This document shows positions 1 to 13,285 of a stretch of DNA of 64,000 nt, piece after piece. The position numbers and the translations under genes were made by a program. The notes beneath the pieces were generated by a model. The model was not told where the DNA came from. It searched no databases and worked only from the letters and a program-made list of their open reading frames with translations. Each line of letters starts with the position of its first letter. Position 1 is the stretch's first letter. The stretch spans positions 58,717,137 through 58,781,136 of the forward strand of contig NC_052504.1 in NCBI RefSeq assembly GCF_014356525.2, written 5' to 3'. The stretch is from Nilaparvata lugens. Lineage: Eukaryota; Arthropoda; Insecta; Hemiptera; Delphacidae.

Positions 1-1143
1 CAAGATTACGCACCTTTCGGCTAAGGATGTTGCTAAACACACCTGATGCCCTCTTGCAATGCACATAGTGCAACAAAACTATTCACCTATTTTCCAACTG
101 ACAACTCTCCCAACAATACAAAAATAGCAGCAATATTTTTCTGATTTGCAGTAACAGGAGAAGAGTGGGAGGCTTTAAATTTTCGATCGTCCAAAGAATG
201 CTCGACTGGCAGCTTAATTGTGGAAAACTGTAATATAGGCTAGTATAGGCTCGTTCGCACGGATCCGGGAATGAATGAATAAATGCAGAAAATAATTCTT
301 CTTAGTATTTACGTTTTCCTAACATTTAAAACTTTCTTCATCACGTAATGCATACTATTTGAATGAAACAAATCTGACATATTTTCTAATTGTGCTTTTC
401 CAATCACTCGTTAAGAAGACATCATGAAGAAAACAATCAAGAATTATCGAGAGTGCAAATGAGAATTGAATTTGGAAGCTAAAATTTGTTCGAATCCTAT
501 ATCCTAACCTTTAAAGATTACAAAGATATACTTTTACTTCAATAAAGTTCAAAAATAGATGAAAATATGGTCTACAAAATCATCGTGGTGTTGCTCTTTC
601 GTAAAAATCTTGAATATAACCTGAGATAAGTAGTCTTTCGGGTGAATTTTTCTATTCTTACAATAATCATGCAGTTATCACCATAACTTGTAAATAACAT
701 CTCAAATCTCGAAGACAACGCAGGGAAGACACATTGAACCGTAGCCTATCTGGAATAAATTTTCAAGAAACATCCTGCTGCAAAATGAATTGATGAAACC
801 GTATCAATCCCGAAACAACAGACTATCTTCTTCGTAGTGAAATAAGAAAAATTGAGCTGGAAATAGAACGTCCACATAATCCTAGAATACTTTAATAGCT
901 AAAACATTATTTGTTGGGAAAATTGTGATTCGTTGGCAGATAAATCAAGTAGAACACGCAACGGAAACATAAATTGCTTTGAACCAAAGTCAAAACAGCT
1001 TTTGACGAGCAAAAGCAGCAGGTGATGGCAATTTCATTTTCCGTTATGTAGTAAAGTAATTCAGGAGCATGAAATAGGAATAATAGATTTCCTCAGAATT
1101 CAGAACACTTATTGACAGTTATTTGAATCATTATACTTTTCAG
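1..1143. other. AT-rich non-coding DNA at the left edge
   Basis: No convincing exon was found on either strand before the acceptor at 1143. The DNA is AT-rich and lacks long open frames. It could be spen intron, or intron of a plus-strand gene that ends at 1227. Confidence 0.5.
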
Positions 1144-1227
1144 ATTACCATAGCTAGTATCCTTGAGGAGGCCGAGGTGGAGAAATACTGCAGGGGTTAC
1201 TACAAATTGCATACTGTACCAGTATGA
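1144..1227 (+). CDS. Candidate terminal coding exon, unidentified gene
   Basis: A pyrimidine-rich acceptor (TTATACTTTTCAG) ends at 1143. It is followed by 27 open codons and a TGA at 1225-1227. The other two frames hit a stop within the first four codons. The peptide begins ITIASILEEAEVEKYC and ends KLHTVPV, with an acidic helix-like start and a composition unlike the AT-rich surroundings. An AATAAA lies at 1373-1378, about 146 bases after the stop, as expected for a last exon. No upstream exon was found and I do not recognise the protein. If spen intron 1 spans this region, this gene would be nested in it on the opposite strand. It may still be a chance open frame. Confidence 0.35.
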   Translation: MTIASILEEAEVEKYCRGYYKLHTVPV

Positions 1228-2557
1228 TCAGACAGATTGATAGAGGAAAAGGGTAATAATGGATGGTCTGAATAGTGTTAGGGTAGAAAAAAGTAACAGC
1301 TTTGGGGTGAGTTCAAATACAGAAAATGATAGATTGCTATTGATATCCTATGAGAAACATTACATATTCTCAATAAAAAGGAGCAAATTCATCTTCTGGT
1401 AAATAAGTTATTTTTACAAGATTCTTCTCACAGGGATATGTTACTTGAAATAGAAGATTAATAGAGAACATTTTCAAACAACAATAGAGATACTATTAAA
1501 ACAACAATATTCCGAAATCTTAATGTATGATACAAACATTGGCGCTGTGTCGTGCCTCACACGTCAGTTGCGTTCCAAATTGCGACTGACCAATTACCAC
1601 AGTATCATGCCAAAAAAGAAAATCCAATAAGAGAATCATCGAATTATCTCATTTGGCTTCACAAGATACTTTTATAAATTATACTTCATAAATTAGTCCT
1701 AAATTCATAAACTATACTTGATCTGTAAAAGTGAACATTGCTTCTATTAAAAGATACCACGATATTGTCATCAATTGCAGAAACAATCATGGCGAGTTAA
1801 GTAAAACCTATTATCTTACATTGCTGGTTTATGTAGATTTGTAGAAAATAGAAGTTTCAAGAGCTGCACAAATAAAATGATAAGGCTAGGCCAAAAACGA
1901 CAATAGTTGCTCTTGAAAATGTTACGAGAAGTTTTAATCAACTAGCAATACTGTACTATACTCTTCACTTTTTACTGAAGCACTTTCTTACATAATAGTG
2001 CACATATGCCTATTAAGGCATGCTCAACTTTTTAATTGGCATAGCTATCATACTAGAGTAGTAGTTACGGTAAAGATAAGATTATTACTAATAAGTTACC
2101 GTTGTTATCAACGTGCAGGGCCTCTACACCTTGAGTATTACTACTCTGCCAGTAATTTGAAAGCTGAATGTGTGAAAAACTTCTGCTTTGAGAAAAATTA
2201 GGTTATTTTACTACTTAATATGCTTGAACATCCAAATTTATCAATACATGAACAGAAAATCAATTTTATTTTTTTCTGCGTGTGTCATAGTATGTGATGA
2301 GAAATCATTCCATCTGATCTACTATAGGACTACTGGAACCCTTTACATACTCTGTATAATATACATGCTTCACACATTACATATAAAATGATCACATTGG
2401 CAATTTACTAGGAAAAATTATACTCAAACAAAATAGTAAAATATATAAATATGCCTCACAAACCTGTGCTGAATCTCAAAAATCATTGTTCAGATTTAAA
2501 AAAAAAACATTCAAGTATTTTGATAGGGCTACATAAAAGTTCAATTAAAAATTACTA
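1228..2557. other. Non-coding AT-rich DNA
   Basis: Holds the possible AATAAA at 1373-1378 for the candidate plus-strand exon. The open frames at 1998-2391 are AT-rich and look like chance frames. Nothing else was recognised. Confidence 0.5.
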
Positions 2558-2675
2558 GTACCCTGATTCTAATTTTATTTTAGACACGACTAGTTCTGGC
2601 TAAATAAGACACTCTTGATTATGAAAAGTTCAGCCGAACCTAGTCGTGTCTAAAACAAAATTATAATAAGCGTAC
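2558..2675. mobile_element. Foldback MITE-like element, about 118 bp
   Basis: The two ends form an inverted repeat of about 40 bases. Left arm: GTAC, then a TTTTATTTTAGACACGACTAG core. The right arm carries the reverse complement, reading CTAGTCGTGTCTAAAACAAAA towards GTAC. A few mismatches and a short loop separate the arms. There is no coding capacity, so this is probably a non-autonomous element. No target-site duplication could be assigned. Confidence 0.65.
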
Positions 2676-5600
2676 CATTAATTATTTGCATTCAAAATCA
2701 ATAAATATTACTAAAGAGAGAAATAAAAAAATTTCTATTCCATTTTCAGTTGCTAATGGATTGTATGCAGTATGCAATTCCAAGCAACACAACAATAAAA
2801 TTAGTCCTGAATCCGAGTAATGCAGAAAATGAAAGGCAAATAAATGAGGAATTTGGAGAAGGATTTTCACACATTTTAATAAAAATTGTGTTTTATATTT
2901 ACTTGTAAACAAGATAATCTACTAATTAGAGGTTTCATGCTGGAACTTTTAATTTCAATTGCATAAATTTATTTAAAACTGTAAAGGAAAACACCTCATG
3001 CTTTATAACTCTATTAGTTTCTCCCACTGTTCCACTAGCTGAAGCTTCAACTCTCCTGAAGGCTATATCGTGAATACTTGAACCCTTACCTGACATAAAA
3101 GGAAAATATACTATAAATGAAGCTAACTATTAGTTTCGAACGCAGTAAAGGAGTAGACAGTTATCAAGGATTATGTACAAAAACCAAGTCGAACATACAG
3201 CGATGGTATCTGAGTAATGAGAAAGGTGAATTGGCAAACAGGTCGTTTAGGATCAGGTTATGGAGAAGCCTGAGTCGAGTGTTCAGGTGACGGGGTCATT
3301 GCGATAGGGATGGAGCGTCAAAACGTCGGGACCTAACGATACTGTTTAATGCTAACAAAACATACATGCTTCGACTTGTTGCATTAATTGCGGTTGTAGA
3401 CATCACATCACGCTGCACCCGGCAAACGTGAAATGTCTTTCACTTCACTTCGTGAACAAGTTACCCGCAATGGACATAATAACCTTAGCCATGCACACCG
3501 TTATGCAGTGCAAGGGTCACACTCATACACCACCACACTCCACCACCAACTCCATCCTGCTAGCAGCCAAATTGTGCTCTGACTGCAATGCAGGAGCAGC
3601 CAACAGTTTGCAACAACAATAAACATGGTTGGCAGGTGGTGGTTTGAAGTTTCAATAATATTCAGAATGAGCTCAGATAATGGTGTGGAAATGTTGAGAG
3701 AATAATAATATCCTTATATTGTTTCTGAGTGAATAGTATTCATGAAGTATGAAGTTTTGTGAAGTGCCCAATTGATCTTGGAAAAGATAATTGACAAAAA
3801 TATTACCAAATTAATTGTATTAGTTATGCTTCTAAATACATTATTATTCGGTTCTCCATTAAAAAATTACAAATTTGCTCCCATTATAACTGTTTCTCTG
3901 TTATAGTTATATTATGAAGAATTAATCATATTTCTACCAGAGCAAAAACAATTTAAATTTCACTAACATTTTTCGAAAATTAACTGTCATCAAGTAAGCG
4001 TGGTCAGAGTGTAATTGAGCTATTTATTCAAATAAACACAAAATAGTTCGACTGTAGACGGCAAAACTGTTTCATAACATCAAAACTCTGCCTGCAGCGC
4101 AACACAATCAAATTGGAAATAAAAGCAATAAAACAGAAATACATACCTATTACTATTCTATCTTATTTCCCGAAAGCCAAGTGCCGTTTATTCCAAATAG
4201 CCATTTCTTAGTTCCCTTTCAGAGAAGAAAGGGTGAAGAACATGTCGTTAATCCTTGTCTATATGAACATATAGACATATATTTCATGAGAACATTAAAA
4301 CAATATGTCCTTAGGTCATATTATGGTATTTTGTTGAATATGTTTGTTTTATAGATCAATTATATAGATAAATAGGATCACAAGATAGTAAACATATTAT
4401 TCATATTGTTGTATTTTTATATTGAAACATCAAACATGAACAAGATATCACGCAACAAACCCCATTTAATATGGTAACAGGTGCCACAGCCTCTGTGTTA
4501 TTTTTCCAACAACAATTACCTTAATAGATTAATTGGAGCCCATCTGAACACGTACATTATCCCCATTACTTCATCACCATTCACAAGTCTAGTCATCATC
4601 TATCACCCTGATGAACCCTATTATATCTTGAACACTTGCAGCTGATTATTATATGTATTGGTCTATTCTACAGTATAGATCATAATGGTTATATAGTTTC
4701 TGCAGTCTAATCTATTGCATCACATTATATTGCGATAACTGGAGACACTAAGACAATCCTGACTACACTTGGCAGATTGTTTGCCAGAAGTTTGCCCCTC
4801 TCCATACAGTAGTAAGTTCCAAAGAAGACTGCACATTAAATGGAAATTAGTAATTATTAAGAAAGAAGAAAATTGTCGTTATTATTAAATGTAATTATGA
4901 CCGGTTGTGTATATCAACCGCAAAAATTAAACAGTAATTGCGAAGCAATTCTCCAAAAATAATTCAGCAGACGCGTTCGCATCATGAAAATAGAGGATTA
5001 TCAGACGAATAGGAGGAAATCTGGGGAAGGAACTCGCCAAACAAAACAATGCTTTTCAAGGAGAACTACCAAATTATCATCATCAAATCTGAAACCGGTC
5101 TTCAGTGAATGACGCACTTCAGACACAGCACCCAACACCCTCATCTTTCTCTTAGCTTCAATTCAACAAAACAACTAAAAATCTAAATTGAATCCCACAA
5201 GAAAAATATGTACGCAATGCTACAATGTCCAGATTCACAGAATCAATGCACTCATACTCACGTGTGAATGAATCAATGAAAGTTGTCACTGAATCGAGAA
5301 CTGAAATGCAGGAATGCATTCCTCTGCTCGAACAAGTAAAAACACCGCGGGTACTAAATGAGAAAAAGGTGGTTACAAAACTTATAATACAATACTTCTG
5401 CCCGAGAATCTTGACGATTTTCAACTAAGGTACATTTTTCATGAGGGTAAAATGATTTATTGCACACTAAAATACACAACAAGCATCACTATAAAATGTA
5501 ACCAATTTATTAAATATTCACATGCTAACATGAATAATTCTGTGTATTCCCTTTCTTATAGAACGACTCTTTGAAGAAAACCTCTGGATACTCTGGAAGC

Positions 5601-6003
5601 TCAACATCCATGTCCTATTGAAGGAAATCTGAGGTTATTCGATAACCCAATTCCCGGTACGAAGATCATGATGAGAAATTATTTTACATATTTTCAAAAC
5701 CCGACTTTTTCAACGTCCAGTCGATTTACCCTCCGATTCCATCAAAGTTACTGTTCTAAGTGAGTGGAAGATTATTTATTTACGCAAATATTTGAAGTTA
5801 TTTATAGGGTAGGCGGAACAATATTTGTAGGGCAGTTGGATGTCGATCGATGAGTAAAATGAAAAGTAGGAAACGATGAGGAGAAAATAACTTTTGTGGA
5901 AGTGAACGTTCTTGGGATAAATTCCCGGGAAGCGTTCGAATTCCTAGCAATGGAAAGTTGGGGGTTATTACTAGTGAAAAGAGAGTATGACGATATGTAA
6001 TGC

Positions 6004-6023
6004 GGGGGGGGGGTAGGGAGGGG
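6004..6023 (+). other. G-quadruplex-like tract
   Basis: A run of ten G, then TA, GGG, A and GGGG within 20 bases. Four or more G-runs can be drawn, enough for a predicted G-quadruplex on the plus strand. It sits at the left edge of the GC-rich patch 5,990-6,300. Confidence 0.7.
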
Positions 6024-6305
6024 TTTGCTGTGTGCGTGGGTGCGCGAGAGTACGAGAAAGTGTAATAAAAGTGATGGGGGTCGGATGAAGGGGGACTTGT
6101 TTGGATACGAAACGAGCAAAGTTGGACGGTGGGGTTGGGTGGTGCACGATTTGGCAACGTGGCAGGGCGGCGGGCGATCGATGCGCCGGGTCCGGAGTAC
6201 GAGTACGATGCGGGTGGAAATGTGGAAAAAGGGGCGAACTGGGAAACACCACCCACCCACAATAAACAAGCGCGCTCTTCTCCGACTATAATTAACATGA
6301 CGTAC

Positions 6306-6326
6306 GTGTGTGTGTGTGTGTGTGTG
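6306..6326 (+). repeat. (GT)n microsatellite
   Basis: Uninterrupted GT dinucleotides for about 21 bases. On the minus strand these produce the His-Thr repeats in the spurious open frames of this area. Confidence 0.9.
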
Positions 6327-9078
6327 AGTATTTGTGTTTTCTGCCAGTCTTCCGGTCCAGGGAAATCCTTTCGGAATCGGACATAAACATCGATGTGGGA
6401 GGAAATACAACCCTTCGATACAGTACAACAACTCCACCCAGCCCTTTGGAATTCCAATACTAAATAATGTGAAACGAAACTAACCAAAAGCAATGCTGTT
6501 GGCCAGGTCAATCTCTCCACATGACGCCACCCGTCGCTTGTTACACAACACTACTGATAACAAACAAATAAATTCCTCAACTCGTGTGAATTTCGCTTGA
6601 TAAGACAGTATTCAAATAATGGAAACAAATATTTTCATGTTTTAGATTGATCTTTCACATTTTATCTGTTAATCCATTCAAATTTAATGATTAACACCAA
6701 TTGACACTTCCAGGATGGGGTAGATTTTACATAGTTGGGTTTAGTTGGTTCTTTTTATACAGTGTGAAAGGTTATGCAGTTTATACGTCGCAGATTTATA
6801 TACAGTTAAAATGGTCCTCCATTCTATTCTCATCGATTTCCGGGATAAAATGTAGGTTTTTAGTTTTTGATGGATTCTAAATAAGCTAGTAATTAGAAGT
6901 TAGATGGTTAGTAACTGTGCAGGAACTATGATGTTACTAGAACTATGCAATCGGTTACTAGTGATACTATAGGTTGAAGGTGGAACATGATAACTTAATG
7001 TTAATCATGAACAACTTTTATTCATTAAATTCTTGTCATTCACCACACTTCTAAAATGCTCAGGAATAAACATCAAAGGAAAAATCCTTCAATAGAAAAT
7101 ACAGCAGAGCATGAAAATTCAATCAGATTCAAAATATTGTTTATTCGACAGTTTCCAAAGAAATTTTATGATAAGCTATTGTTTATTATGAATCAGCATG
7201 TCTGGCAAATAATGTAGACGTAGACGGAAGTATAACCCGATACTTCCCATTGTATCATGATAGTGTGATAGGATTAGATACCGGTATATACCAAAATCCA
7301 ACCAAACAATAATAACTTTTCATTGTGAATAATTAACGTCACGTCATGACAATAATTCACTATCGAATGGGTGAAAACAATGAGATTTGGCAGCGTTCAT
7401 AAATATTAATGAAGGAAAGCCGACAATAATTTGATGCAGACAGATGACGAAGGACAGAGTTGGAAATGTCATAGGCGGTGTTCCAGAATAGGTTGTTAGG
7501 CTTTAGACGCCACAGCTCGAGGTGTGTGTGGACTGTGGAGTAGTACGAGCTCCACGCCCAGAGTTTTTATTTTTCACTTGCATTCAGTGAGCTGCAGCCT
7601 TCTCAGCCTACAAAGCGGCTCCCACGGGTTAGACAACCAACAGAATAAAGAGGCGGTGGCCATGTATGCTAGAGTTATAGTCAAGTTACTCATGAATGTG
7701 TGCAGTGTTTAGTGCTCCCAATACCTTCCACTGGGTAACGCCACATATGCAGCCCACATTACCCTGACGCACCACACATTCATGATCTCCTGTCTATGCA
7801 CTAACACAGTAACACACCCACTCAACGTCTAGCCGGAAAAAATAGAAGCTAAAGACAACATCAGAGAGAATGTACATGGAGGGAGGTGGAGACAATATTA
7901 TAAAGAAAAAATGAACACAGTGTCTCATGGCAAACTACTTTTTACGACGACAACATAAAAATAAGGCCTGACGCAACCTGTCGCTATCACATATATGGTA
8001 ATAAGAAACTGTTTTGGCGTAGAAAATTAATTAGCGGCGAATGAAATTTCCATAGCAAAGTACACTGGTACAAGCCACCAATGACACTGCGTATAAGAGC
8101 TACTACATTCTGGCGATATGTTGCTACTGGGGAAACAGCACGCAGCACTTAACTTTGTTATCGAAGTTGATTTTGAAATACCAATATTAATTATTGGAAT
8201 TTGTATTCGTTGATTTCAATTCGAAGTTTTATATTCGATATGAAGAAATAAATCCACCTGTATTTGAGATGATAGCTTGCATTTCATAAGTACCGTAAAA
8301 ATGAACTAGATACTAGGATGATACAGACAATAAGTAGTAGTGAAAGAGTGGCTACAAATCTATGAGTTATCTTGTTCATCCACAAATTATTCTCATCCCC
8401 ACCTAATTCAACATAATTCCAAGGTATAAATACTGTATATTATAAAGGCATAATTGCAAGATGATTCCGTTCAAAAGATTTATAAAAGTGTTTTTCCATG
8501 GAACTCTAGCTTCATATTTTTGATGGAGATTAGCTGCTTTTATTATGATTGAGGAATTATTAGCAATGATGGAATATTTATTGATTAATACAGATGTAGA
8601 ATAATATGGATTAAGATGTAGCGGAATAGATTTGAGACGACTAATGCCAAGTTTGTCATAAAACACGAATATTAAGGAACCTGCAAGGAATGTTTACGGA
8701 CAGAATGCATTCAAGAGAAGGGCGATTCGATTTTGCATTCGTATTTCCAGGAAAGATATGATGCATTGATCAGTCAATGGCCTCAAATTTCCATCAAAGC
8801 ACCTATTGGCAAGCTATCTTTGACACAGGGCAGATTAATTCCAATCGAGATGAATGCAGACACACTCATATAGGTTCTAAATATAAATTCTACGCTACAA
8901 AACCACCCCTCAGTTCCCAGAACAGAATTGGAGCAACAGTTGTACAACCGAAGATAGGGAAAATACTTTGAAAAAAGGGAAAACAACGATGATGACTGTA
9001 CCGCTTATTGTTTGGTCCTTTGAGAGGGACTGTACAGTATTTAGATTGTTCGATGCATGCAAGGGAAAAGTGTCTGTA

Positions 9079-9118
9079 GCGCATGCGCAGGCGTGCGATT
9101 GTTTTGCGTTCAAGGTGA
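9079..9118 (+). promoter_or_regulatory. NRF1/ewg-type palindrome followed by a strong splice donor
   Basis: GCGCATGCGC at 9079-9088 is the full palindromic core of the NRF1 (Drosophila erect wing) consensus. Twenty-four bases later a near-perfect plus-strand splice donor, AAG|GTGAGT, has its GT at 9113. The surrounding 9,000-9,180 is richer in GC than its flanks. Together this could be a plus-strand promoter with a short first exon, or coincidence inside an intron. Confidence 0.35.
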
Positions 9119-9199
9119 GTGAAGTAGGGGAATGCGTTCCCAATTACGTTACATTTTCTCGCACAAACGATTTCATGGCACGAAACTGACTCTGATCCC

Positions 9200-10967
9200 C
9201 TTCTTCGAAATTCCCTCATCTAACCACCCCCCCCCACCAACCATCAACGCCAAACCACAGAACCTATTCGTGCGAAATGATTTTCTTCACGTTTTTCTTC
9301 CAGAATTTACTCTCAGCCACCTCCACCCCTCTCAGATGGAAACTTTTTCTCGTTCACTATAGTACTATCGAGCAACGCTCTTCAGAGGATTGCACGGAAC
9401 TCGGTTCCACTTGCACCAGGATTTGCCTCCACTTTGCATGTTGCGCTCAATTCCTAGACAACAACTTCAGTCACGCGCAACGAATAATCAACCTCTAAAT
9501 TGGGCCTAAAATTGTCAGGTTTTGAATTTGGTGTATCAGATTTTACCAAGAGCTTTTTTGGAAACACAGCTATAAATCTCACAAACAGGAAGTTGGAGAC
9601 AACACTGCTATATTTTTCCAGGTCAGCTGAGTGAATTTCCATTCACATGGGATAATAACTTTGATTTTCCTTTTCAAGAGATACAAGCAGAAATGGAGGA
9701 TTGTGAATTGTACTTCAGTAATAAAAATCGATGAATGAAGGGATATTATTCCCCGTACACGGTGCTCATTCAAAATATATGAATGTGAATATGAATGCTT
9801 ATCATATCAATGCTACATAACCTATTCAGGTGTTCCATATTTTATTGTTATGTATGACGAGATTCTCAGAATTGGATTTATTACAATCAGTTACTTCTTT
9901 GTTGATCCTCATTCTACAGCCATAAAATCAATGATTATTATCACAATCTGAGAGTAAAGGATTGTCATAAGAGAACCCGGTATCAAGTATCAAATTCAAT
10001 ACAGTGTACTGTATTGTCATCATCTTACGTTAAAGGATTAGGCTATTGCCTGTTCCGACTAGCAAACTGTTTTTGATTATAAATTTACATTTTAAGAACA
10101 AATATGTTCGTTTGATACAGCCTCTAATTGAAGATAATTTCGTAGTTTGTTGAACCACCCACACTCAATATCTATAAAACTAGGGATTTTCCAAATGTTC
10201 TATGTTCAACTTCAATATGGAACCTCTAATTTCAAAAAATATCCAACATTTGAAACATAGGAGATCTTTGCGTTGCCGTTAGAGGGCTCCAGCTCTGGTC
10301 CTGGTCTAAGGGTTGGGGCAAGATGGAAGCAAGCCTCTGCCGCCGCATGTAGCGGTTGGAAGTGGGCAGGGGTGGGGGAGGTTTAGCCCGCCAGGGGAGC
10401 ACGATCGATTTCGGGCGGGCAGGCTTTTGAAAAGCGGGGAAGGGATGGAATTGGAACACGGATGAAGCAGGAGTGTGCGAGTGCGTGCCTCAAGTGAGAG
10501 TGCTCAGCCCAAAGAAGGGCCTCCCAACACCGAAACTTGATCCGTCTTAAATATTATATCATAGGGAGGGTATTGTGTGAAATAGGCAGTGGTGTTGAAA
10601 TATAGGTGAGACGGTTCATCTTCCATGTCCATTTCATTATTAACAATAATCGGGTCCCGTGCTACTGTGACAGGCCTCAGTACCAAGTTTTGAAGTGGCA
10701 CCCTTCAGCATGAAGTATTATTGCATTATGCTGTGAACAACAGTTATGGTTGAATGAGTGACGGTGACGATGTCCAGGTAGTAAACAGTAATCCCACAGT
10801 GAACGAAATCACACACTAGATGACTTGAGTTCAATCTTCGATTAAAAAAGATTTCTTACATTTTTCAGAGCTTACATAAAATAGCTTAGGGGGCTGAAAT
10901 TGTCATTTTCTACCTTGAAAAATGATTTAGATGTTAGATCCTCTGAAAGTAAGTAAACAGGAATATA
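9200..10967. other. Presumed intronic DNA
   Basis: Contains a GC-rich patch at 10,230-10,470. A 65-codon minus-strand open frame at 10,504-10,701 has a protein-like composition but no recognised motif or supporting signals. No feature is called. Confidence 0.45.
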
Positions 10968-11162
10968 AAGTAGAGCGTGCACCAGGTCGGTGGAGCGGTG
11001 CGACGCAGAGAATTTCCGACCTGGAATTAAATACATGTGATCAAGTGTACCTCCGTGCACTAGGAGCGCGGCGCGCAGCTCGAAAAGTTTCTGGACTTTT
11101 CGGGGTCGGAACGGCGTCACGTCGCGTCGCGCCGCCCCACCGACCTAGTGCACGCGCAGCTT
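10968..11162. mobile_element. GC-rich foldback MITE-like element, about 195 bp
   Basis: Left end AAGTAGAGCGTGCACCAGG, continuing TCGGTGGAGCGGTGCGACGC, is matched by the reverse complement of the right end (GCGTCGCGCCGCCCCACCGA, CCTAGTGCACGCGCAGCTT) with a few mismatches over about 39 bases. The interior is also partly self-complementary and strikingly CG-rich against an AT-rich background. There is no coding capacity. The structure suggests a non-autonomous DNA transposon. Confidence 0.65.
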
Positions 11163-13285
11163 AAGAGAACTCTTCATAGTTCAGAATATTAGATTCACAA
11201 TGTATAAATCTTTGTAGTATGGCATGGTAGTGGTAGTGTGTCAAAATAATATTCTAACAATTGGATGCTATATAAATATTGCTATCTAACATTATTATTA
11301 TCAGCATAGTGGATACTACAAAAAATGAGTGTATAATGTCAAGTGTTTGTAAGCATTCTCTCCAAGAAATCTACATTCTCTTATCATGTGCAGACTACAA
11401 TACTCACTCTCAAGGTTTGATTATCCAATATGGAGAGAGGACGACTTTCAACATACCTGAAACAAATAATAATGAATTGAGTTTAGATTATCAATTGATA
11501 ATAATAATATGATATATAAATTTATTTCCTTTAAAAATACAATCAAGCAATTAAAACATAAAAAGTGCAAAATATCTACAATACACTAGGCTTATGAAAA
11601 AATATGGAATTTAATTCTATTGGAAATTAACCTACTCAACTATGGGAAACCCATGTACTAGAGTAGGTGTTAGTAGTAGTAATAGTTTCTGGGTGGGAGT
11701 GCAAACCGCAAATACGGTGGGTAAGTTAAGTGAGCTCACATATTGTTTGAGATTATGTTTTCTATATGATGTCTTCCACTTGAAATAATCCAGTTCTTAG
11801 CAGCAGTTTTTGCATAATTGATCAGAATTATTCAAAATAAAAGCAATTCAATGAGAAACAATTTCATTCATCAGTTATAGATATTACTCATTGGAAGTGT
11901 CAATGAGAATTATTATTTAGTCAGTGAATTGATAAATAAATAATAGTTTATACAAAGCTGTCGAACACCACCACCAAATTTCATCTTCATTTCTAGGAAC
12001 AACTAATGTTCAGCAAATGATTCCAAACTAATCGTTTGACACTCTTGGGAAAAAGATAACCTAAAAAATGAAAAACCCCTCTATCAAACAACTCACGTAT
12101 CAATCAAACTCTGGGAACCAGTACATGTAGCATTAAATGAAACAGGTTCAAAGAGATGCACAGTCGAATCATTGGGCACTAAAAATACAGGGGGAAAACT
12201 GGTCTGTTGTTCGGATCAAGTTAGCGGTTCATAGATCGTTAAAGATGGTTGCTCCAAATACGAATCTTTAAAAAATTAGTTTGATTTCAATCAGGGCATT
12301 TTTTCAAATGTACAGAGCCTCATACTAGTGTGGTGATGTTATACATTTTCCTGCTTCAACTGCTGCTGTCTACCAGTTCTGATATAATCTGGACCAAATA
12401 ACTTCTACCCTGGAATTTTTGGAAATCGATATATTGATTGAATTTATGGAAAAATTACTATTTGATGTGACTTCTGGGTGAGAATCTAGAATGAAGAAGC
12501 TATGAGGTCCACGAATCTAGAGCCAGGAATCTATGAGGTCCTCGGTATAAAATCAGCTCTGACGCTTCTCTATATTTGTCAATGACTATGAACATGTTTT
12601 GTGCTTCCGTTTATTAAGATCGACTCCCTCTATCAACAAATAGAGGTAGTCGTGGACCTCAGGATTCCTCTTCACAGTTCCTCACAATCAACTATTACTC
12701 CACCAGTGTCAACTAACCCATCACTAGCAAGACTCATTAATCTGGTTCTCGATAAAATCAAGGATATCTAGACTGATTAAATCTGGAAACATAGCTCAGT
12801 AACCAGTGTATCTGAAGTCAAACACAAAGTACAGTCTCCACCAAAATAGAGCCGGAGAGTACAGAGAAATACAAAGTGAGTCGATTTTAGATTGAACAGC
12901 AGGAGCAAAAGAGCGAGCGACGTTGTAAGTAGAGCGAACCAGGGCAAACATTGTTGCCGCTCTGAGTTGTGAGAGATAGCCGACGCCGACGAGGACGCGA
13001 GAGCTGGAGGAGGCCTTGGAGCTTGGAGCAGCCGTCGAGAGACTGGCTCGAATCGAGCTCCACAAGGCCATCCACATTATAAACAGTTGCGGTGGCTGTT
13101 AGTTATTTTTTCAATCCGGCCGTTAACAGCCACACTAGACCTACTCGTGTAATATAGACCTACTCTTTATTCAGGCTTTTATTGCTTCTCTTAACAACCA
13201 ACCTGACCCAACAGCCCTTCAATTTTTATTTGGTTTTATAACTGCTACCCTCAGGACCAAAGCAGTCATCCAATAACGACAAGGT
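11163..13285. other. Presumed intronic DNA
   Basis: AT-rich, except for a GC-rich patch at 12,880-13,080 with many CpG. The open frames there have no recognised motif. Nothing further is supported. Confidence 0.5.

Larger units (their letters stand above)
2676..9000. other. Presumed intronic DNA with scattered GC-rich patches
   Basis: No supported exon. The patch at 5,990-6,300 is GC-rich with a G-quadruplex-like tract and a GT microsatellite. It creates long overlapping open frames that are low-complexity artefacts. The rest is AT-rich with no recognised feature. Confidence 0.5.

Noticed and set aside
4986..5114. 42-codon plus-strand frame starting MKIEDYQTNRRKSGEG
   Set aside because: Short, no family pattern and no surrounding gene structure.
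5562..5622. Short plus-strand frame after a TTTCTTATAG acceptor (NDSLKKTSGYSGSSTSMSY)
   Set aside because: Only 19 codons, more than one frame is open, and no clear poly(A) signal follows.
5798..6520. Long minus-strand open frames (up to 240 codons) rich in His, Thr and Pro
   Set aside because: They come from a GT microsatellite and G-rich low-complexity DNA. Several frames on both strands are open at once and no domain is visible.
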